Assembly: GCF_000165425.1 (NCBI RefSeq)
Contig: NW_001799626.1
Span: 298,287 to 362,286 of the forward strand
Origin: Paramecium tetraurelia
Lineage: Eukaryota > Ciliophora > Oligohymenophorea > Peniculida > Parameciidae
Direction: 5' to 3'
Length of the DNA stretch: 64,000 bases
A program made the position numbers and the translations under genes. Under the pieces are notes generated by a model. The model worked only from the letters and a program-made list of their open reading frames with translations, had not been told where the DNA came from and did no database searches. This document shows, in pieces, positions 35,643-47,637 of this stretch; within the stretch, counting starts at the first letter, position 1; the number at the start of each line of letters is the position of its first letter.

Positions 35643-36609
35643 ATGTCTCTCCTTCTTTTGAATGCCAGCAATAGAATTGCTTAGGGATTTTTAAAAGTAG
35701 CTGCAGAAAGTGGGAAATATGAAAAGATCATTTGTGCTGATATCTTCCCTACTTATTTCACAGTTCAAAGACTCCTCAAATTTAAGTCATCATTATCAGC
35801 AAACATAGAATTGTTCAAAATCGGAGATCGTCAAGATTTACACGATGTAATTAAATAGGCCAACAATGTTCTATATGTCAGTCATGATTATTACTAAACC
35901 ACAGCATCCAAAAAGAATTTATTGGTTGCTACCTTAGATTTGGTCAAAAATAGAAATTATAAGACTGTTGCTTATGTTGCACCTGTCGAACATGATCATC
36001 AAGAAGAAATCGACGAATGGAAACATCTAGAAGTAGAAGGACGTCGTTTCATTCCTTAATTAGTTGGAATCAGATCTGATATTACCTTTGGACCTAATAG
36101 CACATTCACTAATAAATTAGCATAAAGAATTTATAATGGTGAAAGCATCTACTTCTAAAGCACTGGACAATCATGTGCTCCCATATTCACTGGTGATTTA
36201 GAATCAATTGTGGCTTAAGTTCTAGCAGGATCACATGCTGGAAAATTACTCTTAGCTAAGGGACATAAACACATTGATTTCAAATCTATCATTCATCTAA
36301 TTGAAGATAGTCTTGGATCTGCTTACAAAGCTAAGTTAAATGAATCTTTCATTGAAAAAGTACTTATACTATTATAATATTTAGATTATTCATCCCACTA
36401 ATAATTGTATCGTAGGTTAATAATTATATTGTCCATCATATATTAATCTAACTAAGTTGATAGCAAATTATAAAGCATTGGAAAACACTGGATATGATTA
36501 AGTTGTTGGCGATAAATTAGTTGATATTGAAGAATATCATAAAAATAATAAAACAGTAGTTGATCAATCATTGAAAGCTGATTATTAATTAAGTTATTTA
36601 ATTGGATGA
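35643..36609 (+). CDS. NAD(P)-binding extended SDR-like protein (NmrA/NDUFA9-like)
   Basis: ATG 35643 (MSLLLLNASNRIAQGFLKVA) with one 25-nt intron near 36360. The N-terminus is a Rossmann beta-alpha unit with a weak glycine motif (LLNASNRIAQGF). Then come IELFKIGDRQDLHDVIKQA (the beta-alpha position where SDRs have DL and an A-rich turn), TVAYVAPVEHDH, and RFIPQLVGIRSDITFGPNST, like the IRPxxxYGPGD strand of extended SDRs. There is no YxxxK catalytic pair, as in NmrA/NDUFA9-type atypical SDRs, which bind NAD(P) without acting as dehydrogenases. Function cannot be fixed: complex I accessory subunit and redox-sensor roles are both possible. TGA 36607-36609. Confidence 0.55.
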
Positions 36610-37094
36610 ATAAATGATGATCTATATTCATATAAAAAAATAAATAATTAAATTAATTATTTATAGTTCTTTGAAGCATTAAAATTCAAATAGTAAGCAG
36701 GTAAAAATTGAAGGAGTTCTTGATTGCTTTCATTAAATATAATTTTAATAAATTATTGATTATTAAGTTTTTCTTTATATAATTACATATTTGTTGTAAA
36801 ATTGATATTTTGCTATTGATAATTGAAAGTAATACTATATAAATGATTTAATAGATAGGGTATTGCCCCTATACTTCTATGTAGAAGACCCATTAATCAA
36901 TACAAAAAAGTAATTGAAAAATCATAAATCATAAATCGCAAATGATATGTAATAATTTCAATTTCTTGATTGTTTAATTGGAGATGAATTCCTTTTAAAT
37001 AAATGGCTTCGTAATTCTATTAACATCCTAATAGAATTATGATTAAATTAAAAATATTTTCGATGAACAATTGAATTCTATTTTGAATTTAACA
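36610..37094. other. A+T-rich intergenic region
   Basis: Between two plus-strand genes; no believable coding segment on either strand and no RNA gene recognised. Confidence 0.55.
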
Positions 37095-38939
37095 ATGGAG
37101 CCCAATGATCAAGAATCAATCCTATTGAAGTTAATAGAAAAATTTTAAAGGTTAATGGATCAGTTTAATAAAAATAAAAAAAGAAATATATCTGTGGTTT
37201 TATTAGTTGGAGTAACAGGATCTGGAAAAAGCACTATTTTCAATTTCTTAAGCGGAGCAGATTTTATAATTGATGAAAACAATGAATTGGTTATAAAGAA
37301 TCCTTCAAATAAGTTTTCTAAAATGATTGGAGGAATGAACTCTGTCACAAAGGAACCAAACTTTTACCATAATACTTAAAATAATCACTTAATTGTTGAT
37401 TTTCCTGGATTTCAAGATACAAATGGGGAATGGGATCAATTATTATTTGAACTTTTATTTTATAAGATTGTTACTTCTGGTCCAATAAAGATTATATATG
37501 TGATAAAAACTCCTGAAAATAGTCTACCTAATAGAGGGTCAGATCTTTAAGAATTTATTAAACAAGTATTCTTAAAAGGAAACGTTAATATCCAACAATT
37601 TAATTTATTATTAAATTGTTATTTAGAAGATTTATAAGAAGAATAGTTACGAAATAAAATAAAAGATGATCTAAAATATGTTAATTTATCATAATAAATT
37701 GATAAAATACTTATAGTAAGAAAAGCTAAAAAGAACGATTAATTAAACCAAATTTTCAATCATTAATAACGATAAATTTTATGGTAATAGATAGAATAAA
37801 TGCAAGCGATTAAAATTCTTCCATAAAAACTACCTAAAAGTGAAATTATAAGTGATTACTTGAGATCTACGACATTATAAACAATTGAAAAGTATGGAAA
37901 TGTGTTATGTGATCTTTTCGATAACTCATTTACAACATTATCTGAATCATAAAGTCAGAAAACTCAATAATAAATGTAAAAATTATTATAAGTGATCAAA
38001 ATAGACAATAATGAATCCCCTTTGAATTGGTACACTAATTTTATTTCTATTTGTGAAGAATTGACAAAAAATCTTCCAGCTAAATCTAATATTTTAAATT
38101 CTAATAATAATTTCAAAGAGATATTTGTATACTTTTCATAATTTTCTGATCTTATCAAGGGATATGACGAGATGACCATAATGAAGTCTATTGCTCAAGA
38201 TTAATTAAAAAAAGTAGAAGAAATAATATATACAAGACTAAAATTTTTAGAAAAAGCATAAAAGGATAGAGCAAAAATTAGTTAGATGGAAAATCAAAAG
38301 AATAAATTACAACTAAGCATGATTAGTTATGAATCTTAAATAAAAAATCTTAGTAATGAATTAGATTAATCAAAAAGCTAAATAAATAAATCAAAAAGTG
38401 AAAAAGATAAAATAGAAAGAGAGAATTAATCATAAATAAGAGAACTTTAAAGATAGTTAGCATTAGCTCGATAATCACACTCTAATATAGATGATGAATA
38501 AAAAAATCATTTACAAAGGTAGAATTCGGAATATTAAAACAACATTTAAATCTTAAAGTAATAGTTAAGAGAGTATAAATAAAATGAAGAAACAGAAAAA
38601 TTAAAGAAGAAAGTACAAATTTAAAATGAAAAAATTAACACACTGGAGAAAGAAAACGACATATTAAAAAAAAGACCCACTTCATCGAGTAATTCAAGTT
38701 GTTAACTAATTTGATTTGCTGTTATTTATATTTAAAAAGCAACATATTAAATTTTCAAAAAAAGTCAATTAAATTAAAAATAAACTCCTTAGAATCATGA
38801 ATAATATTTCATTCTTGAGGTTGATGACAAAAAACAACAAGTATAGTTTGCTTTTATCAAATCAACAGCCTTTTACTAAAATATTTATAATATGGGATTC
38901 GATCATTTAAAGAATATTTTAAATAAATAATAAATATGA
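37095..38939 (+). CDS. P-loop GTPase (AIG1/GIMAP-like G domain) with long coiled-coil tail
   Basis: ATG 37095 begins MEPNDQESILLKLIEKFQRL. The G domain has G1 VGVTGSGKSTIFNFLSG and G3 as VDFPGFQDT; a Thr-rich stretch between them (MNSVTKEPNFY) may be G2. No NKxD/TRKE motif is obvious. The second half is a coiled coil made largely of Gln, Lys, Glu and Leu (ELDQSKSQINKSKSEKD, KKVQIQNEKINTLEKEND). The frame stays open to TGA 38712-38714. A 39-nt GT..AG segment (38701-38739) would splice past it to QYFILEVDDKKQQVQFAFIK and a TGA at 38937-38939. The layout recalls GIMAP/AIG1 and dynamin-like GTPases that act on membranes. The longer end is my preference, not proven. Confidence 0.68.
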
Positions 38940-39119
38940 ATAACTGAATCTTTTTATTTTGATAGATTTATAATGAACCAAAATAATGTATGATTTCTTA
39001 AATTATTAGCAATTCTATTTAAATATATTTTATATAAATATTCAATTAATCAAAGCAAATATAAAAATTAGAATTAATATTGCTTAATGTAATAGTAGAA
39101 AGGTAAAACCTCCTTTTAA

Positions 39120-40509
39120 ATGGAATGTTAACGAAAACATTTCATAAAGGATAAGCTATATCATCTTCTTTTAGATGAGAATTGCATTAGAATGTCTGAG
39201 GTAAGATAACATTCACCTAAAAGAGACAGTCAATTTTGAAGACTCTAAGTATCTCCTTGAATTAAATTTTGAAAATTTAATATATTTGAGGACAGAGCAC
39301 AGTTTAATAGTTGCATTTGGTATAAAGTATAATAAAGCACTCAAATGGTTTCATGCTAACAGCTCTGATCTATAACATCTATACAAATAATTAAGTGGGA
39401 AGGTGTTCTTTGGGAATATTTCATCTATTTATGAGAGCAAAGAAATATTAGGTTCTGGAGCCTCATCAAAAGTGTATAGAGTATGTAATAAATTAACGCA
39501 TCGAGAATTTGCATCGAAATGCATTCGTAAAGACTATATTTATAGGAGAGAAGATAAAGAAAGATATGTAATTATTTATGTTATTTAGAATCGCATGATT
39601 TAAGAGATTGAATTGATGAGAAAATTGGACCATGAAACCATTGTTAAAATGATTGATATTTTCGAAGGAGAAAAGTCATTCTATATCATTCTTGAATTAT
39701 TATAGGGTGAGTCTCTGCATTCGTTTTCGAAAAAACACTCATTAACACTAACATAGATTAGATAGATAATAAATGTATTCATTTATTCATATGATAGAGA
39801 TGCTTATAAGCATTATGCTATTTGGACATAAATAACATAATTCATAGGGATTTAAAATTGGAAAACCTAGTATTGAACGAGTAAGGGAAAGTTGAATCCG
39901 TAAAGGTTATTGATTTTGGTCTTGCAATATACACATCATGTCCTTATAGATAATTGTGTGGAACACCTGGATATATTGCTCCAGAGATGTTTATTGAAAA
40001 ATATCCATACACAACTAAAGTAGACATTTTTAGTTTAGGAGCTATATTCTTTAAACTATTGTGTAGGAAACCCTTATTTAGTGGCAATACAAGTGATGAG
40101 ATATTAGAAAACAATAAAAAGTTTTTGTGCAATAATTATTTAAAAAATTGTTCAGATGAAACTATTGATTTGATAAAATAAATGCTTTAAAGAGATCCTA
40201 ATAAAAGAATATCAGCCTCTTAGGCTTTGCAGCATCCATTCTTTGGTGAAAAATTCACTGGTATTGATTTATAAAAGTTTAGGAGAATAAGGAATTGCAG
40301 AAGAAAGTCCTCATGAAATTGTCAGAATGTTTCCACTTACAAAACCTATGCAAGTCATTAACTCAAATGATAATATTCCTGATATTAAGATTTAAGCTAT
40401 TCGAGGAAGTTAATAAAGCTTTGAGCAAAGTTTGGGATCCAATTATTTTCCATCCTTTGATGACGATATTAATCGAATTAGAAAACAGAGCGATCATATT
40501 ATTGAATGA
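39120..40509 (+). CDS. Serine/threonine protein kinase with N-terminal PH-like region
   Basis: ATG 39120 (MECQRKHFIKDKLYHLLLDE) with introns of 25 nt near 39200 and 22 nt near 40260. About 100 residues resembling the PH-like domain of ciliate kinases (YLLELNFENLIYLRTEHSLI) come first. The catalytic domain follows: ILGSGASSKVYRVCNK, FASKCIRKDY with the Lys, HRDLKLENLVL, VIDFGLA, LCGTPGYIAPEMFIEKYPYT, VDIFSLGAIFFKLLC and RDPNKRISASQALQHPFF. All core residues (K, HRD, DFG, APE) are present, so it should be active; CGTPGYIAPE suggests the CAMK group. The tail is polar (LGSNYFPSFDDDINRI). TGA 40507-40509. Confidence 0.85.
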
Positions 40510-40764
40510 CTTTATCAAATCAAAACTTAGAAATCATAATATTTTATAAATTTAATTATGAATAAAAATTTCACTCTATTTTTATTATATGAACATATTA
40601 GTAAATAATTTATTCATATATTTGATAATGTAAATATAGTATGTCAATAATTAGTTTATTTTTAGATTCATAATTAAGTTATGTTACATAAAACTAGTCT
40701 AAACATATAGTCTTAAAGGTATAATCATTATAGAAAGAGTGAATTGTTGTTAAATAATAAATTA

Positions 40765-41657
40765 TCATAAATCAGTAATAATTTTGTCATTAATTTACTT
40801 AATGTAGGATGAAATAGTATTTTAAATGCTGAGGTTTCTTTGTTTTAGTTGTCGAAAGAGAGATTATTAGTTGAATTTTGGTTAGTAAATACACGGTAGA
40901 AGAGTTTTAGTAACTATTTCAGTTTATCTTATTTGATGACATCTGATAACTGAATTGTCTCTTGAAGTTGCTTAAATTTCTTCTAGAATTCTTTAGGTCT
41001 TTGCTGGAGATTCATTTGGTGATTATGTGTCAAAATGATGTATAGATTGTTTCGACTAAATGACTTTTTCTTATGTATTTGACTCACTTCTTTGTACACT
41101 CTTGAAATTCAATCTCTTTGGAGGATTGGAAGTTGATTTTTTCTTATCGATTTCCTTTCCCACACAAAAGATCCTTAGATTCGTTTATCTTTTGATGGTG
41201 AATTCTAAGGCCATTCTTGTTATGTCAATTATATGCTGTAACAAAATCAAAAAAATGGTTTGTTTGCTCTGGTTATATATTTCATTTTATAACTGATCTG
41301 CTTTTGATGGAAGACCGTAGTATAGATAGAGGTCAGTAACATTTTTAGTGGTTGAAGCCAACGTCGGTTCCAGATTGAGCAACTATATATTATTAAATTC
41401 ATCTAACCTCAAAATTAACTGCTATTATTTTAAGGGTGAATTTCATGGCCTCCTGAAATTGAAGTAGATCATTCTAATTGAGTTTCTTAGCTTAATATAA
41501 TTGGTTCATGGAATCGGTTTCGATTATCTATCTAATCTTCTCCCTATACTCAGAAAATCAAATTTTGGAGCATACTTATTTACTTAATTTGCACTTAGTT
41601 GTTCTATAAATTGCGAATATCTTGTGCTCGTTCTCTTAGCAAGTCCATAACATTCAT
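40765..41657 (-). CDS. Uncharacterised helical protein
   Basis: ATG 41657 (MNVMDLLRERAQDIRNLQNN) with introns of 32 nt (near 41560) and 25 nt (near 41400). The product (about 275 aa) reads NDLLQFQEAMKFTLKIIAVN, NLEPTLASTTKNVTDLYLY, then a basic Ser/Lys/Gln-rich second half (STSNPPKRLNFKSVQRSES). There is no transmembrane segment and no domain I recognise. TGA 40765-40767. It is divergent from DPM3 by 99 bp. Confidence 0.58.
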
Positions 41658-41756
41658 TATTAAAAAAATTAAATATAAATTAAACACATACCCTCTGCTT
41701 AATCTAATATAAAGAAATGAGCATTGATTTTTAGAATAATTATATTTATTTAATAA

Positions 41757-42042
41757 ATGAGTAGAGGTACTAATCTCTTTGCAGCATCTTCAATATCAGC
41801 AATTATTTGGATTATTACACTATTCTTATCCACCGGATATGTGAAGTATTTAAAAACTTAAAATTAGTGAAGTTGCTAAATCAATGCCAACATATGCCTT
41901 AATTCTTTATTTCTCTTATGCACTGTTTAAAGTAGGGGGAGACTTGTCACGATTGAAGGATTATCCTGAAGAAGCTGAATCATTACAAAAGGAGGTTGAG
42001 GAATCGAAGCGATTCTACAAAGAGAAGGGATTAAAATTGTGA
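41757..42042 (+). CDS. DPM3: DPM3-like subunit of dolichol-phosphate mannose synthase
   Basis: One 22-nt intron is removed. The 87-residue protein has two membrane helices (SISAIIWIITLFLSTGYV and YALILYFSYALFKVGG) and a C-terminal helix RLKDYPEEAESLQKEVEESK followed by GLKL. DPM3 has the same plan: two TM helices, F/L-x-DCPEAAxEL and a helix ending KKG. DPM3 anchors the catalytic DPM1 in the ER membrane for synthesis of dolichol-phosphate mannose, used for N-glycans and GPI anchors. ATG 41757, TGA 42040-42042. Tight spacing (35 bp) to the next gene. Confidence 0.82.
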
Positions 42043-42077
42043 AAAATTAAATACGCATATATATTTTTATAAATTTA

Positions 42078-42750
42078 ATGGATCCCATTCAGAATTACTA
42101 ACCCAAGCTATCCTTCTATATAATCAATGAAATACTTAGACTTTTTATAGCCATCCAATTTGTGTTGGTATTTTTTAGGGTTTTTCTGAGAAATTAAGAA
42201 ACCTTTTTTTTGTCTGATTGTTTTAATGGTTGTATGATGATACTTACTTATTATCAAAAAGTATGAAACTAATAAACTATTAGAATTATTGCCTTGCATT
42301 AGTAACAATGTTTTATGACTTCTCATTGATATATTTGAACGTAATATTCTTTTTGTGGTTTGTTGAATATAATTTGCCCTTTTTCATAGATGATAATAAG
42401 AACTTCACCCTTATGTTGGTATAATTACAAATCAACCTTAGATTTTCTCTACTGTGCTCTATGTTTGTGAATCGATACTGTTATTTCAAGCATATAAGGA
42501 GTATAAAGGAATAATTTATGACATTAATCAGGCCTAGTTAGAACATGTTGCAGAAGAGTAACCAAATCTAAATGTTGAGATGCCGTCTTCAATATACGAG
42601 TAATCATCCTAACTACTTAGAAATAATTAATAGTAAAGAGAATAACGAATTGGAAGTTAACATAGTATTGGATATGTTGGAAATGACTAACCAATTTAAG
42701 GAAGAATAATTAACTAAAGATAAGAAGAGCTTTAATAATAATAGGGATGA
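42078..42750 (+). CDS. Four-transmembrane-segment protein with polar C-tail
   Basis: ATG 42078 (MDPIQNYQPKLSFYIINEIL). Introns of 23 nt at about 42262 and 23 nt at about 42419 are removed. Hydrophobic segments are LFIAIQFVLVFF, ALVTMFYDFSLIYLNVIFFL and LIFSTVLYVCESILLF, plus a possible one around CMMILTYY. A Gln/Glu/Asn-rich cytosolic tail follows (IIYDINQAQLEHVAEEQP, then IGYVGNDQP). The layout resembles small Golgi/endosomal tetraspan proteins with short loops, but no family signature is certain. TGA 42748-42750, which overlaps the ATG (42747) of the downstream broken frame. Confidence 0.6.
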
Positions 42751-43510
42751 TATAACTTTTATTAAAATATTTTTTTTAATTATTTTTAGATCCTAAAATT
42801 TAGTTGAAAGATAATTATTTTCATATTTAGCAATTTAAATTTAGTAAAATTGATGATTTTGATTTTATAAATTAGTTTAGAAATAATAAGTATGTTGGAA
42901 GAAAATTAAAAAAATGGTAGAGTTAAAATACATTGTTTCCTCCCATGTAATAAAAAACTTAAAATTTATGCATCCAAATGCAGAGAGTGAATCCTGTATT
43001 ATGATAATTGAACAATAATAGAATTACATAATAATATTAATGGAGAAGATTTCGTTTTTCTCGAATAGGGTTTGGAGTCACACCAAAAATTACATTTTTT
43101 TGGACCATTATTCTAAGTTTATTGGTTGTTTCTTAGTTTCTGTAAGTAGTAAGGGTTGTGTGTGAAAATGGTTAATTTTTTATCATTTAGCATTTACTGT
43201 AAGAGGCGAAACATTGTATTGCTTAATAAGCAAATTTTTCTTTTGTAAATGAGAATTTTCCATTATACAAGCAAGGGTTTGTTTATAATTCTTTAAAATT
43301 TTGATTTACGAAAAACGATACTAAGCCTTATGATGATACATTAGAAATAAGGGTATTTATGATTCATTGAATACATGGCTATATTACAGCTAGAAGGAAA
43401 TAAATCAATAATCAGAAGTATTGATAAAATTGATCTATTTAATATAAGTGGATTCAGTAGTTTGGAAAATTGATAGATTAGGACAATTTAGAATTTTCAT
43501 GTGAATGATC
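42747..43510 (+). pseudogene. Probable decayed membrane-protein gene
   Basis: One frame from ATG 42747 reads MIQLLLKYFFQLFLDPKI and YFHIQQFKFSKIDDFDF to a TGA at 43002-43004. It then resumes in the same frame with RRFRFSRIGFGVTPKITFFW, a strong membrane helix (IILSLLVVSQFLQVV) and CENGQFFIIQHLLQEAKHC, to a second TGA at 43302. After that TGAs occur at 43368, 43422, 43431 and 43506. No GT..AG segment of suitable length removes the first TGA. The protein-like part is about 42750-43300; beyond that it looks random. A functional gene with an unusual exon plan cannot be excluded. Confidence 0.4.
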
Positions 43511-43769
43511 AAGATATCTAAAATTTAGGATTATTCATATGGAATGTATGAATATGTTGAATAATTTATATTAATACTTTTCATGGAGGCAACAGTGGTA
43601 ATTTACTAAATAATGGTGAATTTTAGCAATGACTTTGAATATTAAAATATAGGATTTGAGTGAATAAGAATGACTTTAGAATTTTAAGTTAAGGTGTATA
43701 TTATCACTGGTATAACAGGGAATAATAAAGAGATATGTGATAAAATTTATTTACACTATTTATATTAAA

Positions 43770-46351
43770 ATGATCCGCCCTCGTTATGAAAGTTCGAAGG
43801 ACCATCCTTTGTAGACAGATGTGGCCTGTTTCTTAATGGTCATTGAGATTCAACGATTGTTAGATGAAAATACTCAATTGAAAGTGGAAATGCAGGAGAT
43901 CTTGGCGAGACAACTCGACAGGGCGAATTATGAACAATAGATTAAAGATCTGATGGAACGTCTTCGTTAACTGCAAGGGTATGTTGGATTTATAATCACT
44001 TTAGTTTGGTAGCAGATCTTACAAAGGAAAATAAGTAGCTTAAATAACGATAAGCTGATTAGGATGCGGAACTAGCAGATTTGAAATAATTTGTTGAAGA
44101 AAATAATCTCGAGGAGAAGTAGGAATAGCAAGAAGCGGTTGCCAAAGAATTAGACGATCTCAAAGATTAATTAGAAAGAGATCAAAAAGATAGGGTATGA
44201 TATGTGCTTATTTCATAGGATGATCAAAAGGCTTTTTATGAAGGTTTGCTTGCAGATAAAGATGATTTGATAGCTGAACTCAGAAGACAATTAAAAGATG
44301 CTGATGATAAATTCAATAATTATCGTCGAGAAAAGGAGTAGATAATTAAGGAGAAAGACTATGATATCAAGAACAAGGAGAGAGAGATCAAGGACTTATT
44401 AAGGAGATTAGCTGAATATGAGGCAAAATTGCAAGGTAAAAGACCTGATGAAATTCAGCGAGATATGGATAGATTAAAAAAGGAATTGGCTGATAAAGAC
44501 AAGGAGATTGATAAATTAAAAAAGAAATTAGGAGATCTAGAAGCTTAATTAGCTCTATTAAAACAATAATTATAGGATGCTAAAGATAAGCTCAAGGATG
44601 CTTTGTCTTAATTGGCAGAGGCAAAGAATTAGGCTAATTAGGCAGCCAAAGACAATGATGCTAAGAATCAAAGGAGAATCAGAGAACTTGAATAGTTGGT
44701 TGAGTAATTGAAGGCTGAAATTGATAGATTAAATGCATTGATAGATAAATTGAATTAAGATGTTGCATCTGGAATTGAAAGAGAAAAACAACTAAATGAT
44801 AATTTACAAAGTAATCTCAATATTCTAAATTAGAACAATTAAGTGATAATGGATCGGTGTCTGCTGCCAAATAGAATAGACAAGCCAAATAAGCAGAGCA
44901 AGCTTAATAATAATTAACCTAGGCCTCTTAAAAGTTAAAGGATACTGAAAAGGATAACAACGAACTCAAAAAGAAATCGAATGAATTGGATAGATAATTA
45001 GAAGAAGCTAGAAAATTAATTAAATAATTATAAGACGAGATTGCAGCCTTAAAAGAAAAATTATTATTGGCTTAAACTGAAAATGACGATCTCAGAAATC
45101 AATTAAACGACTTATAGGATTAATTGACTGAAGCTTTGTTGGATAAGGATTATCTTCAGAAATCTCTCAAAGATTAAGAGGACGAACTCAACAGAGTCAA
45201 TGATTAAATATAAGATTTGAATAATGAGAAAGAATAAGCATAGGCTGCTGCTTTGGAGGCTAAATAATAACTTCAAGATATTGCAGATGAAAAGGCTTAG
45301 GAAGATGCTGACAAAGAAAAGGATTAGGATAGATTAAATGATTTGGAAGATAAGGTAGCTGAACTTGAAGATTAAATTGAAGACTTGGAAAAAACAAGGA
45401 ATCGTTTACTTAATCAAATTCAAGAATTAATTGATAAACTTCATGATGAAAGAGAGTTGTGTGAATATTATCATAAACTCTGTTCTGATTAAGAACATCA
45501 AAATAAACTACTATAAGATTAAGAAAATAAATTAAAAGAGTAGGTCTAAAAATTGAATAATGATATTGAATAGATGGAAGAAGATCATGAAGAGGCTTAG
45601 AAAAGACTAGTTGAATTGGCTTCGGAATAAGAAGCTCTTAAGGAATTAGCTGCCTCTAATTCAGATAATGTTATCGATAGATAAGCCTATGATAATTTGT
45701 TGAATCAGTTGGATGAGAAAAATAAGGAAATAGAGGATTTAAATGAATTATTAAGAAGATATGAATAATAATTCAAAATGTTAAGAGCTGAGTTAGCAAG
45801 AGTGAATTTAGCTTAACTAAAAGAAAAAAAGAATAAATAAGACACTGAAGCACTATTAACAAAAATCATGATTATGTAGGCTGAGAATGAACGTTTACAA
45901 TAGGCTGCAAAACAATTACAATCTCAAGCTGCATCTCCAGAAGTCTTGAAGAGAACTGGAAGTTAAGGTAACGATCCTGCCTAAGGAAAGCTAGAGTCAT
46001 TATAAAAAGAAAATCTTAAACTTGAAGATCAAGTTAGTGAGTATGAAAATAAGATTGCTCTATTGACTATGGAATTAAAGAGGTTGAAAGATTAAAAGTA
46101 ATTTCATATTTATCATCCTTAGGCCTGAAATCCTTCCAATCAAATCTAGTGGTGGTAGCGATGAACAATAACTTTAATTATAAGTTCAATAATTATAATA
46201 GCAAGTTCAATAATTGTAGAATGGAGGATTATTGTAATCAAATGGATAACCTATATCAAAAGAGGATAGAAGACTATCTGATTTGTTATGCTTAGTGACA
46301 ATCATGGCTGCTGAAATAGAGAACCTTAGAAGCCTCGTTGTCTTGCATTGA
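43770..46351 (+). CDS. Long coiled-coil protein
   Basis: ATG 43770 (MIRPRYESSKDHPLQTDVAC). Introns of 26, 24, 23 and 25 nt are removed (near 43980, 44195, 44810 and 46099). Almost the whole length of about 825 residues is a heptad-rich coiled coil: ELDDLKDQLERDQKDRDD, ELADKDKEIDKLKKKLGDL and LVEQLKAEIDRLNALIDKL, with many similar segments. Near the C-terminus is a Gln-rich repeat (LQVQQLQQQVQQLQN) and a short non-coil end (LLCLVTIMAAEIENLRSLV). It is probably a cytoskeletal, basal-body or cortical fibre component; composition alone cannot say which. TGA 46349-46351. It converges with the B-box gene by 43 bp. Confidence 0.75.
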
Positions 46352-46394
46352 GATGAATAAATATAAGATACATTATAATATTTTTGAGTATACC

Positions 46395-47584
46395 TCACTC
46401 CTCGTAAAAGAATTAGGGAACTACTCCCTAATTGATTGTTGTTGAATTATCACTGAATTCTTGGCTGAATGTAGGTTCTTCAAATTGGAATTCATCAGTC
46501 TCAAATTTTCCATTGGCTCCATAATAACTTAAGCAACTTTGATTAGGTGTTAAGGCTATTTCGTAATTTATAGTGAATACCAATAGTATAGGGTTTGTCA
46601 TATTCAATCTTAATTGCCTTTGTGAAATACAATTTACCAATATGATTAACAAATTCCATGTCATTCTTAATAACAAACTTATCTTAGTAAATTAGTTTTT
46701 TACTAATTATTAAAATGTGATAATACCTATTCAAGTTTGATCCTTCGAATATCTGCACTTAAAAAGTTAACTCCGAATCTGGCCAAGTAGTAATCTCATA
46801 TAATCCCACACCAGAAAGCCAAATATCATGTTTCCTTTTAGATCTTAAACAAATGGCATCAGTCTCTTTCAAATTCCATTATTCGTAAGTCAATTGATAT
46901 CTGTTTTGACTGCTCAAGATCTTGACTTATTTTTTAATTGGGTTTTGACAAGTTTCAAGTAATTTCTTCAAATCATTCAAACACTAATAAGGAGATACTA
47001 AAATTAATTACTTTCTCTAACCAATATTTACTCTCTCTTTCAATGAGCTCAGCTGTTTTTATGAGTTTTTATGCTTGTTGATTTACTTCGGTATCTCTCA
47101 ATATCCATAGTTATCCATCGCATGTTTTGAGCAGAGGTTCAATCTTCTCAATTGCCTATTCTATCTACACTTTTGTTAATTTTTCCATATTCAACATTGA
47201 TATTGATTTTTCAAATGCATCTCCAACAAATAAATCTGCCTCCAAATCAAGTAACTTAATTTATTTCTCTATTTCTCTTTCTAGTTTGTTGAGGATTTCC
47301 TTTATTTCAATTAAGTTTTATCTAAAGGTTTGTTTAATTTTATGATGTTTTCCAAATATTTCATTCCCCTTATTATGCAATTCTTATTAATTCTTCGGAT
47401 TATTAGCTTTATTGAGACTTTGAATGATAGTCTTGAGAGGGAATACATTCTTAACATGGTCTTAATGAGATTTTAACAAACAAAATGAACAGATCAATCC
47501 TTTTTGTTGGCAATCAACTTCTAAACAAAATAAATTAAGAGGATTATCTAAATGTTCCTTGTCTTCGCAATATAAGGTTTACAT
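46395..47584 (-). CDS. B-box zinc-finger protein with a PHR-like C-terminal domain; one frameshift
   Basis: ATG 47584 opens MQTLYCEDKEHLDNPLNLFC, then CQQKGLICSFCLLKSHQDH: a B-box-type C/H zinc finger. A long coiled coil follows (NLIEIKEILNKLEREIEKQ), as in TRIM-like proteins. The C-terminal domain reads HDIWLSGVGLYEITTWPDSE, LTFQVQIFEGSNLN, KAIKIEYDKPYTIG, INYEIALTPNQSC and TTINQGVVPQFFYEE, which fits a PHR domain (beta-rich, ending in GxxPxxxF). Introns of 29 and 24 nt occur. At 46580-46581 the frame must slip by one base, between KPYTI and the next strand, to stay in register. PHR/B-box proteins act in ubiquitin and microtubule biology. TGA 46395-46397. Confidence 0.62.
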
Positions 47585-47637
47585 TTTATAATTTAATGTT
47601 AAAATAATTAAATAAAGATAAAGAGACAGATTACACT

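Noticed and set aside
37160-37348. Minus-strand frame
   Set aside because: Antisense shadow of the P-loop GTPase, whose G1 and G3 motifs are on the plus strand.
42747-43510. Idea that TGA codes for Trp here (mitochondrial-type code or nuclear mitochondrial insert)
   Set aside because: TAA and TAG are also sense in this segment, which a Paramecium mitochondrial gene would not allow; TGA clearly ends the neighbouring genes.
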